From: Bradyrhizobium archetypum
GTDB lineage: Bacteria > Pseudomonadota > Alphaproteobacteria > Rhizobiales > Xanthobacteraceae
Direction: 5' to 3'
Length of the DNA stretch: 64,000 nucleotides
NCBI RefSeq assembly: GCF_013114835.1
Contig: NZ_JAAVLW010000005.1
Location: 124,001-188,000, forward strand
Positions 25,997 through 35,614 of the stretch are shown here, one piece after another; positions within the stretch are counted from its first letter, which is position 1; each line of letters starts with the position of its first letter. Position numbers and translations under genes: made by a program. The notes below the pieces were generated by a model. It made no database searches and had not been told where the DNA came from. It saw only the letters and a program-made list of their open reading frames with translations.

Positions 25997-28900
25997 TTCG
26001 CCGGACGCACCTCAACCGAGCCAGTGCCGGTGCGGCCGTAGCGCGAGGGGTTGTACATATCCTCGACATGGGCCTGCGGCAGCACGTATTTGCCGGGCGA
26101 CACCGCGCGCACGATGTAGGCCACCGTAAACACCGACTGGTCGTCGCTGGCGCGGTCGATCGCCGCCGTGAAGCGGTCATCGCGAAACTCGGTGTGCTCC
26201 GGCTCCTCGCCGTCCTCGATCCAGTCCAGCGTACCGCTGTCACCCGACGACACCAGGCGTGGATTGTCGATCTCAAGGCCGGCCGGGAGATAATCGGCCA
26301 CCATGATGTGCCCGTATTCCGGCTTGGCCTCGGTGATCTTCAGCACCACGGCGAAGCGATCGTTCTGCTTGGCCTTGGTCACATCGGCGGGTTTGCCGTC
26401 GAGCGTGAAATAGCTGCGCTCGATCTTGAAGCCGTTGGACGCGGCCGGCTCCGGCGTAAGTGGCGAACCCGACACCGAGACCACCGCCTGGACCGGCGCA
26501 TCACCGGTGTTGGTGATTTTGACCGGCTTGCCGGCCACCGCCTCCGCCTTGTAGCTGCGATAGACCGCGGCCTTGACCGGCGATCCATCGATCTCGAGCG
26601 CCAGCGTTTCCTTCGACAGCGCCCGCGCGGCGAGCACCATCCACGCATTCTCCTGTGTGGAGGTGTAGGGCGTGAGCCCCCGCGCCGCTTCGACCCGCTG
26701 CACGGCCTGCGTCAGCGTCGCGCGCGGCGCGTTGCCTTCGCTGGCGAGCGAGACCAGCGCCGCCGCATCGCGAAGCTGCGAACCGTAATCGACGCGGCCG
26801 AACTCCAACGCAGGCTTCGGCGCGAGCGCTTCCACCGCCGCCGCATAGACCCGCTCCGCCCGCGTCCTGTCACCGACCAGCGCCAGCGCCGCGGCGAGCT
26901 GTGACTTCGCGATCGGCGTTGCGAGATTGTTCAGCTTGGTATCGGCGAGATAGCGCAAATCGCCGATCGGAGCTGCGCCGTTGCGGGCGAGCACGTAGAG
27001 GCCGTAGGCGAGATCGCGGCCGCCGTCCTTTTCCGGCTCGTTGGCGTTGACCACCGAGTTGCGGATACGATCCAGCGCGTTCTTGAACAGCACATCAGGC
27101 ACCACAAAGCCCTTCTCCCGGGCTCGTGTCAGGAAGTCGGTCACATAAGCATCAAGCCAGGCGTCTTCGCCGCCCGCCGACCACAGGCCGAACGAGCCGT
27201 TCGAGCCCTGCCGTGCCAGCAGCCGTTCGATCGCATCCCTGATGCGCTGGTCGATGGCGGTATCCATCGCCAGATGCGCGCCCGCCGCGAGGTCGTTGAC
27301 ATAGAGCAGCGGCATGGCACGGCTCGTGATCTGCTCGGAGCAGCCGTGCGGATAGCGATCCAGTGCCTTCAGGATGGTCGCCGCATCGAGCGCGGTGGAA
27401 AGGCTGACCGAGAGCGACACGCTGCCGGTGCCCGACACCAGGTCGGAGAACATGTCCGGGGACAACGTCAAGCTCTCGCCCTTGGCCAGCGTGCGGATCG
27501 AGCGTCGCGCCAGCACCTGCGTTGCCGCCTTGACGTCGAGCGCATAATGCCGCGCCAGCGTCACCCCGTTCGGGCCCTTGATGTCGACGTCGAGATTGGC
27601 GGTGCCAGCGCCGCCGGCATCGAGCGCCAACGACATCGACGTGCGCTGCTTGGCCGCGAGCTTGACGGTGGTGGTCGGGTTGCCCGTCACCTTCACCGGA
27701 CCCGAGGTCTTCACGCTGATGCTGTAGTCGCCGGGCGCGCCCTCGACATTATCGAGATCGAAGCTCACCGTGCCCTTGTCGCCGTTGAGCAGGAAGCGCG
27801 GCAGGGTTGCCGTCAGCACCACGGGATCGCGCACGGTGACGTCGATCGTCGCGCGGCCGAGCTTGGTCGCAGTCCACGCCACCGCCATGACCCGCGCGGT
27901 GCCCGCGAATTCCGGAATGTCGAAGCTGATCTCGGCGGTGCCGTCGGCGCCGACCGTAACGATGCCGGAATAGAGCGCCAGCGGCTTCTGCGTCGGCGGC
28001 GAGCCTTGCAGCTCGGCGCCGGCGGAATCGCCGCCGGTGCGGATCTGGCCACGGGTACCCTGCATGCCGTCGATCAACTGGCCGTAGAGATCACGGATTT
28101 CAGCCGTCAGCCGGCGCTGGCCGAGATAGTAATCATCAGGCGCCGGTGGCTTGTAATTGGTCAGGTTGAGAATACCGACATCGACCGCGGCAACGACGAT
28201 CTTGGCGTCCTCTCCCGGATTGAGTCCGCCAAGCTTGACGGGAATCTTCAAGCTGGTGCCGGGCCGAACCAGCGGCGGCGGCGACAACGCGACCTGCAAC
28301 GTCCGCGTCTTCTTGTCGATGCCGAACCATTTCAAGCCGATTGCCCGGCCGGGCATGCGCAACGCCGCTGCATCCAGCGGACGGCGCAGCGTCGCCAGCA
28401 CATAAGCGCCGGTGCCCCAGTCCTTGCCGACGGTGAGCTTGACCTGCTGCGTGCCTTCCTTGACGTCGACAGTCTGCGTCGTCAGCAGGCGGTCGCCGAG
28501 CACGTTGATGGTCAGCTTGCCGGCGGTGCGGGCATTGACCGACACCACCATCGTGTCGCCCGAAGCATATTCCGGCTTATCGACCGAGGTCTCCAACAAA
28601 TCCGGCGTGTCGGCGCTGCCGTCGGAATACCAGCCGACGTCGAATTGCACGGAGGTGATCGGACCATCGGCCTCGTTCGATTTGACGTCGAGGCGGTAGC
28701 GGCCAGGCTCCGGAGATACTGACACGCGCGCTGCCTTGTCAGCGGTCAGCGTCAGGTCGCCGTCGGCAACGCGCTTGGTCGACTTAACCGGCTCATATTC
28801 CCAGGACGAGTTCTGCCGATACCACTGATATCGCGACTCCATCTTCAGAAGTTCGTAGCGCAGGCCATCCCGCGCCAATTGTTTTCCATCCGGGCTGACG

Positions 28901-31206
28901 AACACGACGTCGAATTCGGCCTTGTCGCCCTCGGCAACGCTCTTGTCGCCGAACAGCGGCTTGATACCGATCAGCGCGCCTTGCGGCGCCACGGGTAGCA
29001 CCAGCTTGCGCTCGACCGCACGGCCGCCGGTCTCCACCATGCGGATGAAGATCTGCGCCTCCTGCGGACGTGTGGACGTCGGCGCCTTGGCTAGCGACAC
29101 TGGAAAAGTCGCGACGCCATTGGCGTCGGCCTCGGGCAGGTTTTCGATCGGTGTGCGCTCGTTGGAGGCGGTTTCCTCGTCCGCTACGCCGAACTGGTAG
29201 CCGGGATAGCCGGGTCGCCCTGAAGCCGCCGGCGCAACCAGCATGTCGCCCTCGAGCTGCAGGCCGGACGCCGGCGCGCCATAAAGGAACTTGCCAGCGA
29301 CCTTCAGTTCGACCGGAGACTCAGCCTTGATCACCTTCTCCTTGGCCGAGACCTCGAATTCGATCCGCTCGGGGATGTAGTCCTCGACCATGAAGGTGGT
29401 CTCGCCCACGGACGAAGCCTTGGGATCGGTAAAGGCGCGGACCCGCCACGTTCCGGTCGGGACCGCGGAATTGAGCGGCACGGCCATCGAGCGCCCACCG
29501 GCACCCTGATCAGGCAGCACGACACGGCGGAATTCGACGCCGTCCGGCCGCTCGATCACAAGCGTCAGCGGCCCGCCGGCCATCGCGTTGCCCTGCCCGT
29601 CGCGCAGCAGCGCGGTCAGATAGACCGTCTCGTTCGAGCGGTAGACGCCGCGCTCGGCATAGACGAAGGCGTCGGCGCCAGGGGGCACCACCCGCCCGGA
29701 TACGCCGCGGTCGGTGAGGTCGAAGGCATTGGTCTTCAGGCTGAGGAAGGCGTAGTCGGCCTTCTCGCTCATGACGGTCAGAAGCGCCGGCGACAGCCCG
29801 CCCTCGCCACGCGCCAGCCCTGCCTCGAACAGCACGTGGCCGGCCTCGTCGGTCTTGCGGTTTGCCAGGATCTCGTTGTTGCGCGCCACCAGCCGCACTT
29901 CGGCCTTGGCGACCGGTTCGGTCGAAGCCAGTGAATTGACGAAGACGTGGATGCCGTCATTGCCGGAAAACGCCGTCAAGCCCATGTCGGAGACGATGAA
30001 CCATTGCGTTGCCAGCGAGCCGTCATCGTCGCCGCTGCTGCCGGGGCCCTTGGCCGCTGCCGTCATGACATAGACGCCTGGCTGCAGGTCACCGAGCGCC
30101 TGGTCGACCGGGAACGCGGTCACGATGTCCTGATTCAACGTTGAGGCGGTCGCGAGCTCGCCCGACCAGACCTTGACGCCGCGCTCGTTGCCCAAATCCG
30201 AGAGCTGGTAGCTGGAAAGCGTCTTCTGAAAATCGCTGTCGACCACCGTGTTGATCAAATTGCGGTCGCCGATCCGGAACACGTTGGCGTTCACTGCAGG
30301 TGTATTGACGCTGACCAGCGGAATGCCGCGCTGGCCGGTGCGCGGCAGCACATAGGCGCGCCCCGTGAAGCGCACGAACGGCTTGCGGTCGCGGACATAG
30401 ATGTTGAATTCGGCCGACTTCGGCAGGCTCTCCTTCACCGTGGACGGCAGGCCGGCGCGCAGGTTGATGTTGTAGCGCTCGCCATGCTTCAGCCCGTCGA
30501 CGCAGAGCTGCCTACCCTCGCTGGTCAGCGCCGGCTTGTCGGTGCCGGCCTGTGCCACGAAGGGCGCGAAATCGACCCGCTTGGCAAGGTCCTCGGAGAA
30601 CTGGAAACAGGCCCGCGGCGAGGCGCCGTCGGAATCGACCGTATAGTCGAGCAGACGGAAGCCGTGCTGGTCGCGCATCTTCTCATACTGGCCGCGGACC
30701 TCGGCGACTTCACGCATATCGAGCGACATCCGCAAAGCATCCAGCGCCGGACGCCACAGCTTGCGCTCCGACATCGCCCGGCCGATCACGGCCAGCGCAT
30801 CGGCCTCCTCAGCCTGGTTGCCGGCGCGCTGATAGGCGATGTAGGCGGCGGTCGCGGCGCGCTCATAGAGGAAGGTCTGTTCGCTGGAGCTGGCGGCGCG
30901 GATCTGGAAGATGGTCTTGGCGAGCTTCAGCCAGTTGGCGCTGTCTTCCGGCGTGGTGGCGGCGATCTGGCCCAGGATCTGCAAGCCGACGCGGAAGTCG
31001 GAGCGCCTGAAAGCGGCGTCGGCATCGTTGCGCAGCGTGGCGGAGGATTTCGCGACCGGCCCCGCCTCGCTCTTGATCTGGGCCTCCAGCTTCACGGCCG
31101 AATCGGCCAGCTCATCGCGCTTGAACGCCTTGTCTGCGGCTCCTGCCGCCGTCAGGCCGAGCGCCAGCGCTGCGCAAATCACTGAGGCGCGAACCAAACC
31201 GATCAT
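25993..31206 (-). CDS. Alpha-2-macroglobulin family protein with thioester motif
   Basis: 1737-residue envelope protein of the bacterial alpha-2-macroglobulin family, thought to trap invading proteases and, with PBP1C, guard or repair the cell wall. The start at 31206 begins a signal peptide (MIGLVRASVICAALALGLTA, cleavage near AGA-A); a longer frame from 31311 lacks one. MG2-like and bait-region domains fill the middle. The thioester CSEQ is encoded at 27331-27342 (C1289). VMAVAWTATKLGRAT marks the macroglobulin A2M region. Unlike the E. coli protein, no lipobox cysteine is visible, so it may be soluble in the periplasm. It is coupled to pbpC by ATGA overlap. Confidence 0.93.
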   Translation of the reverse strand: MIGLVRASVICAALALGLTAAGAADKAFKRDELADSAVKLEAQIKSEAGPVAKSSATLRNDADAAFRRSDFRVGLQILGQIAATTPEDSANWLKLAKTIFQIRAASSSEQTFLYERAATAAYIAYQRAGNQAEEADALAVIGRAMSERKLWRPALDALRMSLDMREVAEVRGQYEKMRDQHGFRLLDYTVDSDGASPRACFQFSEDLAKRVDFAPFVAQAGTDKPALTSEGRQLCVDGLKHGERYNINLRAGLPSTVKESLPKSAEFNIYVRDRKPFVRFTGRAYVLPRTGQRGIPLVSVNTPAVNANVFRIGDRNLINTVVDSDFQKTLSSYQLSDLGNERGVKVWSGELATASTLNQDIVTAFPVDQALGDLQPGVYVMTAAAKGPGSSGDDDGSLATQWFIVSDMGLTAFSGNDGIHVFVNSLASTEPVAKAEVRLVARNNEILANRKTDEAGHVLFEAGLARGEGGLSPALLTVMSEKADYAFLSLKTNAFDLTDRGVSGRVVPPGADAFVYAERGVYRSNETVYLTALLRDGQGNAMAGGPLTLVIERPDGVEFRRVVLPDQGAGGRSMAVPLNSAVPTGTWRVRAFTDPKASSVGETTFMVEDYIPERIEFEVSAKEKVIKAESPVELKVAGKFLYGAPASGLQLEGDMLVAPAASGRPGYPGYQFGVADEETASNERTPIENLPEADANGVATFPVSLAKAPTSTRPQEAQIFIRMVETGGRAVERKLVLPVAPQGALIGIKPLFGDKSVAEGDKAEFDVVFVSPDGKQLARDGLRYELLKMESRYQWYRQNSSWEYEPVKSTKRVADGDLTLTADKAARVSVSPEPGRYRLDVKSNEADGPITSVQFDVGWYSDGSADTPDLLETSVDKPEYASGDTMVVSVNARTAGKLTINVLGDRLLTTQTVDVKEGTQQVKLTVGKDWGTGAYVLATLRRPLDAAALRMPGRAIGLKWFGIDKKTRTLQVALSPPPLVRPGTSLKIPVKLGGLNPGEDAKIVVAAVDVGILNLTNYKPPAPDDYYLGQRRLTAEIRDLYGQLIDGMQGTRGQIRTGGDSAGAELQGSPPTQKPLALYSGIVTVGADGTAEISFDIPEFAGTARVMAVAWTATKLGRATIDVTVRDPVVLTATLPRFLLNGDKGTVSFDLDNVEGAPGDYSISVKTSGPVKVTGNPTTTVKLAAKQRTSMSLALDAGGAGTANLDVDIKGPNGVTLARHYALDVKAATQVLARRSIRTLAKGESLTLSPDMFSDLVSGTGSVSLSVSLSTALDAATILKALDRYPHGCSEQITSRAMPLLYVNDLAAGAHLAMDTAIDQRIRDAIERLLARQGSNGSFGLWSAGGEDAWLDAYVTDFLTRAREKGFVVPDVLFKNALDRIRNSVVNANEPEKDGGRDLAYGLYVLARNGAAPIGDLRYLADTKLNNLATPIAKSQLAAALALVGDRTRAERVYAAAVEALAPKPALEFGRVDYGSQLRDAAALVSLASEGNAPRATLTQAVQRVEAARGLTPYTSTQENAWMVLAARALSKETLALEIDGSPVKAAVYRSYKAEAVAGKPVKITNTGDAPVQAVVSVSGSPLTPEPAASNGFKIERSYFTLDGKPADVTKAKQNDRFAVVLKITEAKPEYGHIMVADYLPAGLEIDNPRLVSSGDSGTLDWIEDGEEPEHTEFRDDRFTAAIDRASDDQSVFTVAYIVRAVSPGKYVLPQAHVEDMYNPSRYGRTGTGSVEVRPAK

Positions 31207-31511
31207 GATGGGCTCCTTGCGGCGGACAGATGCCGCGTAACGATCAAAAAAGGCGCGAAAAGGTGACGGACTGATGGCGGCAGCATTGGCTTGCGAAAAG
31301 GTCGCGTGCATGGCTTAGGCAGTCCAACCGGTCCCGCCCGCCGCCTCGCCGGCGGACAGGCATATGTGTCAGGGGCGGGGCTATGGCCCGTCGTCTGGCT
31401 TTGTCGCACCTTTAAGGAAATCGGTTCGACCGTCTTGGCGGGAAAGCGGATTTTTCATATTGGCAGTGCTAGAGAGACCTAGGTGGTTGCCAGCCGCCTA
31501 TCGCTCCAGAC
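31207..31511. other. Intergenic region between alpha-2-macroglobulin gene and tRNA-Arg
   Basis: About 305 bases with no gene-like frame. It must contain the promoter of the alpha-2-macroglobulin/pbpC operon (-) and that of the tRNA (+). A GC-rich imperfect hairpin lies near 31337-31358. No promoter pair was clear enough to name. Confidence 0.5.
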
Positions 31512-31588
31512 GGTCCCGTAGCTCAACTGGATAGAGTAGCGGATTTCTACTCCGCGGGTTGCAGGTTCGAATCCTGCCGGGATCGCCA
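31512..31588 (+). tRNA. tRNA-Arg (anticodon TCT)
   Basis: A 77-base cloverleaf with encoded CCA (31586-31588). The acceptor arm GGTCCCG pairs with CGGGATC (one G-T wobble), with discriminator G. The D-arm is GCTC...GAG and the T-arm is GCAGG TTCGAAT CCTGC. The anticodon stem GCGGA/TCCGC holds loop TTTCTAC, giving anticodon TCT, which reads AGA, a rare codon in this GC-rich genome. tRNA-Arg genes are common integration targets, but no integrase or repeated 3' end was found in the following DNA. Confidence 0.96.
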
Positions 31589-31700
31589 CTACCGCTACGC
31601 CTTTCCGCAATTTCGACTTCATTGTCGTCTCGGTTGGATTCTGGGCCTATGATGCCGGCCAAGAATTGCTTCCGTTGCCCTGACAAAGGATACGGTCGTC

Positions 31701-31958
31701 ATGCCAAGAAAGGGAATCACCGGCCACGACGAATGGGTGGTCACGGAAGCGCTGGCGACGGCGCTGGTCGCGCTCGAGCAGCTCGAACCAACCCAGCAAT
31801 CGCGCCAGCAGATGGACGACATCCGGAAACTCTTGGCGGCCAATTGCCAGCCCGGCACCATCAACCTGCATCTCGCCCAGGCCAAGTGCCGGCTGAACCC
31901 CCATTCGGATCGCGCCGCGATCTATCGGGAATATGGGTTTGAGGACTGGGAAGTCTGA
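31701..31958 (+). CDS. Small hypothetical protein
   Basis: 85-residue soluble protein (MPRKGITGHDEWVVTEALAT...). It has a helical, Gln-rich middle (LEQLEPTQQSRQQMDDIRKL) and ends YREYGFEDWEV. AAAGGA lies ten bases before the ATG. No signal peptide or membrane segment is present and I recognise no domain. It stands alone after the tRNA gene. Codon use resembles the neighbouring genes, which supports it being real. Confidence 0.6.
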   Translation: MPRKGITGHDEWVVTEALATALVALEQLEPTQQSRQQMDDIRKLLAANCQPGTINLHLAQAKCRLNPHSDRAAIYREYGFEDWEV

Positions 31959-32129
31959 ACTGAGCTGCGCGCCGCCAACGTCGGATGGATCAACGGGTCG
32001 AGCGAGTGCGCGCCCCAAGGCGCGAATGCGGGCTACCTGCTTCCTGCCGGAACAAGCTCCGCGCGCTGGTGTTTTGTCGTTGGGAGAGGACCGCGATAAT
32101 TCCGCGGGGAAGTCTGGGAGGACATCAGG

Positions 32130-32414
32130 ATGAAGCTGCCGCATGCATCTGCCACAGCAATCGCTTTGACAGTTTTAGCCGCGACGATCGCCCCGCCCTC
32201 ATCCGCCCGCGCCCAGACCTACGATCCGAGCTACCCCGTTTGCCTGCAGGTCTACCAGGGCTTCGTGGATTACTACTTCGAGTGCCACTATCGAACGATG
32301 GCGCAGTGTCAGGCGTCGGCATCGGGCCGCAGCGCCCAATGCGTCGTCAATCCATACTACGGCGGGCCGAACGCCGGGCGCGGCAAACGCCAGAGGCGCT
32401 ATCAGCCGTATTGA
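32130..32414 (+). CDS. DUF3551-type small exported protein
   Basis: 94 residues with a signal peptide (MKLPHASATAIALTVLAATI, cleavage near ARA-Q) and a short mature domain with four cysteines (YPVCLQVYQGFVDYYFECHY, AQCQASASGRSAQC) and a GR-rich tail. This cysteine pattern matches the DUF3551 family, abundant and multi-copy in Bradyrhizobium; its function is unknown. Disulfide formation in the periplasm is likely. It has its own upstream region and is convergent with the next gene. Confidence 0.82.
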   Translation: MKLPHASATAIALTVLAATIAPPSSARAQTYDPSYPVCLQVYQGFVDYYFECHYRTMAQCQASASGRSAQCVVNPYYGGPNAGRGKRQRRYQPY

Positions 32415-32454
32415 AAGCCGGTCTGCTGCACGCCGCCGGCCTCGGCGCCCGAGG

Positions 32455-32730
32455 TCACCAGCCGTAGGTGCCGAGCGCAAGCGGCCGGGATGGAGTCTTC
32501 GCCGTTCGCGTGGTTTCGGGCTTCAGGCAGCGCCGGGCCGCATCGATCTCGGCGTCGCTCGCGCCCTTGCTCCGGGCCCATTGCTCCGCAGCGGGCGCAC
32601 TGTATTTCGCCACATAGTACCGCACGACAGGGCATGAAATCCGACGCAAGATGCCTGACTGTTCGCTCGCAAATCCGGCGCTTGATGTTCCAAGACACAG
32701 CGCCAGCACATACACCCAACGTAAGATCAT
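32455..32730 (-). CDS. Small exported hypothetical protein
   Basis: 91 residues with a signal peptide (MILRWVYVLALCLGTSSAGF, cleavage near GFA-S). The mature part holds two cysteines (ISCPVVRYYVAKYSAPAAEQ and AARRCLKPE) and a helical stretch WARSKGASDAEIDAARRCL. I recall similar short proteins from Bradyrhizobium, function unknown. It converges with the DUF3551 gene, leaving a 40-base gap. Confidence 0.7.
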   Translation of the reverse strand: MILRWVYVLALCLGTSSAGFASEQSGILRRISCPVVRYYVAKYSAPAAEQWARSKGASDAEIDAARRCLKPETTRTAKTPSRPLALGTYGW

Positions 32731-32990
32731 CTGATTCCCCTCTATGTATTAGAGAGGCCACGGCTTTCGCCCATGCATCAAGTCCGTTCATGAGTTCCAC
32801 ACACGGAACAGCCCGAGCTGTGCTTAAGGCGCAACTGCAGGCCATTCGGAGACGGCCGCTCCCGGAATCACCCCGGCTTTTTGGGATGATTAAAATTGAT
32901 TGTTTACGAAGAAGACCGAAGCTGGTTGCTGCCTGCGGGCCATTCGATAGCCTCTGATTGCCAGGGCAGGCACGAACTGGTGGTATTAGG

Positions 32991-33242
32991 ATGGAACTTG
33001 AACGCCGATCTATCGCGAGGACAACGATCTCAAAAGACGCGCTGCTGTTCTTTGACACCCAGCGCGGCGTCCTTACCTGCCGCGTTCAGGACATCACGAA
33101 TTCCGGGGCCGGCATTGAACTTCACAGTCTGAATTTGCTGCCGTTGAATTTCGAACTGACTTTCGACAAATTTCATACCGTTCGCGAGTGCCGCGTGATC
33201 TGGCGGCAAGGCGATTTCATCGGTGTTGCGTTTCAAAACTGA
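32991..33242 (+). CDS. Short PilZ-domain protein
   Basis: 83 residues forming a single PilZ-like beta barrel: ELERRSIARTTISKDALLFF at the N-terminus, VQDITNSGAGIELHSLNLLP in the D-x-S-x-x-G position (here D-I-T-N-S-G-A-G) and CRVIWRQGDFIGVAF at the end. The arginine motif is less clear than in the PilZ protein at 17829-18077, so c-di-GMP binding is uncertain. The ATG at 32991 was preferred; a TTG at 32958 would add eleven residues. Confidence 0.72.
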   Translation: MELERRSIARTTISKDALLFFDTQRGVLTCRVQDITNSGAGIELHSLNLLPLNFELTFDKFHTVRECRVIWRQGDFIGVAFQN

Positions 33243-33473
33243 TCGATCCACGTCCGGCAACGAAACAGCGCCAGGATTGGAACTAGTAGGAACGCGCTGC
33301 GTCGAACCTGCTGCTTTCGGTTGCACTTGAACATCCCAACGCCGGCTGGGAGCTTTCGTGCAATCCTCTCGCGCGCGAGCCGTCTTGGTCCGCGACAGGT
33401 GTTCGAGCAATGTCCTGGGATCGTCCGTTCGCTCTGCGCCGCTACCTCTGCCAAAGAGGCCGCCGGCGCTTGC

Positions 33474-33812
33474 TTACGCTACGTGCCTTATGCGGAAGTC
33501 GTCGATCCGCTTGCCGGACTTCAGTTTTGCAACAAGCCAGCGGGGCGTCTTCCCTCGCCCTGCCCAAGTCTCGGATGGCCGATCCGGATTTCGAAATTTC
33601 GGAACGACCGTTGGATACGGACGCCGCCCGGTCGACGATCTTGGGCTCGATGATTTTGTGCGCTCGGCTTCAATGCCGCCGTTGAGTTGCTTCAGGCGAT
33701 CTTCGAGCAGACGCTTCTCCGCGAGCAGTGCCGTTGCAAGCCTGGCAGCAACTTCTTCGTGGAGTGCCCATAGCTCGTCCGTGGACATTGATTTGAAGTC
33801 AATTCGGTTCAC
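33474..33812 (-). CDS. H-NS-family nucleoid-associated protein
   Basis: 112-residue H-NS/MvaT-like DNA-bridging protein. An N-terminal helical oligomerisation part (MSTDELWALHEEVAARLATA) is followed by the C-terminal DNA-binding module YPTVVPKFRNPDRPSETWAG and RGKTPRWLVAKLKSGKRIDD. The GTG at 33812 was chosen because GGGGA stands seven bases upstream and the family typically starts a few residues before DF..MSTDEL. A TTG at 33824 and an ATG at 33788 are alternatives. H-NS proteins often silence acquired AT-rich DNA, and the local DNA is less GC-rich than its surroundings. Confidence 0.85.
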   Translation of the reverse strand: MNRIDFKSMSTDELWALHEEVAARLATALLAEKRLLEDRLKQLNGGIEAERTKSSSPRSSTGRRPYPTVVPKFRNPDRPSETWAGRGKTPRWLVAKLKSGKRIDDFRIRHVA

Positions 33813-34808
33813 GACCGTCCCCAATCATGATTCGATGTGGTTGTCATCGTTGCTAAGCAAACGAGCAGAATAAGGCCGATTGAGAACCTCGTTCGGCCCG
33901 AAAAGTTCCAGCAGATTTGTATTTCTTACTCAGCGCAACCGTAATGGAATCCGCTTGAAGCCGCACCAGATTTCCATCCACAGCGTCGCACAACTGTTGA
34001 TGATTTGATCGCGGACACAACCCGGTTGCAGCGCGCGCGAGACGGGGCGTTCGGCAGGATTTTCATCGTTACCAATCGCGCGGCCGGCCATTCTTCCAAG
34101 CCTCCACGACGGGATCACTTGCGGCTTTTGTCCGCACGATCAGGGGATGCCCATAATAGCCGAGCGCTCGTCCCCCTGGGGTAGGTGATAGGAGCGGCGC
34201 CCGGCTATTCGGGCCGCGCGGCGGTGCGGCCTCAACAGGAACTCATTTATGATTTAAGGGAACTTTAAAAAGCTCTTGAATCATAACGATTTTTATCCGG
34301 CGCAGATTATCCTATCGAGCGGTGGGGGCCTCCTGCGGAACCGAAATCGGCGCTAAGATGGGCACAAACCTCTCGCGCCAGGAACGGAATGCCCTCAAAG
34401 CGTTTTCCTGCTGCATGAAGTGAAACGGCCGCGCGAGGATTTGTTGAGCCCGCCACCCCCCGAATTGGATCGCGACGAGGCATTGGTCTGCATGACGCTG
34501 GCGTTCTGCCTGGCCGGCGCGTCGACCGGCATCATCTACCGGCTGCTGGGTTAGTTCGGGACAAGCCGGTAGTGGCTCAGCCGCCGTGACTGGCGAGTAG
34601 ACGAGGCCCGGAGTGCCTAGGAGTCCGGGCCTCGTGGCCTCCAGTGGTCGCGCTCGTCGTGATGAACGAACGCCCTGCCCCCCGCTGCAAGCGCCGCTGT
34701 TATAGATGCGCCTTCTCGGCGCAGCCAATCCGTACGAGTACGGTGAGCAAGCGCCGGACTGTTCCGTGTGACAAATTGATTGTAGCGGATGCAGCTATTC
34801 GCCGCGTC
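33813..34808. other. About 1 kb with no confident gene
   Basis: Upstream of the H-NS gene this stretch has lower GC and several short, uneven frames. The only candidate I would keep is the small frame at 34420-34554. The 138-residue minus-strand frame at 34312-34728 has no recognisable feature and covers that candidate. I see no RNA gene, repeat or mobile element. Confidence 0.5.
34420..34554 (+). CDS. Possible 44-residue single-pass membrane peptide
   Basis: A GTG-initiated frame encodes a charged, proline-rich head (KRPREDLLSPPPPELDRDEA) and a hydrophobic segment (LVCMTLAFCLAGASTGIIYR) ending LLG. The charged head followed by one helix is protein-like, but there is no good ribosome site and the frame is open upstream to 34357. 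A conservation check is needed before accepting it. Confidence 0.28.
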   Translation: MKRPREDLLSPPPPELDRDEALVCMTLAFCLAGASTGIIYRLLG

Positions 34809-35111
34809 TTACCGTTTATCGAACGGAATATATTGATGATACTGCTTCGGCACCGAGCTCCGGTAACGCGCGGGCACCGTGCCACGGTCGATCGAACGGT
34901 CGATCTCCTGCTGCCGGGTCATCCTGGCCGGTTTCTTTTTCTTCGGCGCGGCATTGCCCTTCTCAGGGGTGGTTTCCGGCGCGGCCGCCGGTGGGTCTGC
35001 CGTTGTGGTGGTTCCGCCACCCGCCTTGTCTTGCGCCAGAGCGACGCCGGCCGGCACGAATGTGAGTGCCGCCGCGGATGCGGCCACCACAAAACGAGTC
35101 AGTTTTCGCAT
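34809..35111 (-). CDS. Small exported hypothetical protein, Pro/Lys-rich
   Basis: 100 residues. The signal peptide MRKLTRFVVAASAAALTFVP is cleaved near ALA-Q. A low-complexity linker rich in Thr, Pro and Lys (GGGTTTTADPPAAAPETTPE; APKKKKPARM) follows, then a short conserved-looking tail RQQEIDRSIDRGTVPARYRS and PKQYHQYIPFDKR. GGAG lies eight bases before the ATG at 35111. The tail could be an interaction motif; no known domain was recognised. The frame is open to 35393 but the extension has no signal character. Confidence 0.72.
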   Translation of the reverse strand: MRKLTRFVVAASAAALTFVPAGVALAQDKAGGGTTTTADPPAAAPETTPEKGNAAPKKKKPARMTRQQEIDRSIDRGTVPARYRSSVPKQYHQYIPFDKR

Positions 35112-35155
35112 AGGAAACTCCAGTTTGAGGCCACACCGCGTCCGGCCCAATCCTA

Positions 35156-35404
35156 TTACGTCCGCAACCGGCCGCACACCGAGACTTTGGCAACGCGGAC
35201 GGGCGTAGACTGGCTGTTCTTGACCCGGCTGCAGGTCGTGAACACGAATGCCAACCGGCTGCACTGCCATTCCGGACCAAGGGCTGCACTCAAGACCGGC
35301 TCCGGCGTGGACAGCCCGAACATCGCGAAAGCGGTGATGCAGGCCAGCGAGACGGCCGCGGCGGCCAGAACGAGGTTTTTGCGGGTCCACCAATTGTGTG
35401 GCAT
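35156..35404 (-). CDS. Small membrane-anchored or exported hypothetical protein
   Basis: 82 residues: MPHNWWTRKNLVLAAAAVSL begins a single N-terminal hydrophobic segment, followed by a short polar domain with four cysteines (W-Q-C-S-R, T-T-C-S-R, V-C-G and one in the helix). AGGAG stands nine bases before the ATG. It is upstream of the Pro/Lys-rich exported protein on the same strand (44-base gap) and may be co-transcribed with it. Family unknown. Confidence 0.62.
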   Translation of the reverse strand: MPHNWWTRKNLVLAAAAVSLACITAFAMFGLSTPEPVLSAALGPEWQCSRLAFVFTTCSRVKNSQSTPVRVAKVSVCGRLRT

Positions 35405-35614
35405 GGCGGGTCGCTCCTGTTTTGGAAGCTGTTTTGGAAGCCCGGAAAATAGGGTCGCCCCGGCCCTGGCCCTGTGAAGAAAATCACATTACATGGGCTT
35501 GTGTGCAGAGCCCGTGGACGGGGAAACGGGGTATAAGTCGCGCAAATCCGTTGCACGCCCGCAACCCTTGATCGAAATTGCCGGTTCGATGCGAGCGCGT
35601 GTGCGGGGCGTGCG

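Noticed and set aside
27274-28722. 482-residue plus-strand frame inside the alpha-2-macroglobulin gene
   Set aside because: Antisense shadow with no recognisable feature.
34312-34728. 138-residue minus-strand frame
   Set aside because: No domain, no ribosome site, uneven composition; it overlaps the better small candidate at 34420-34554.
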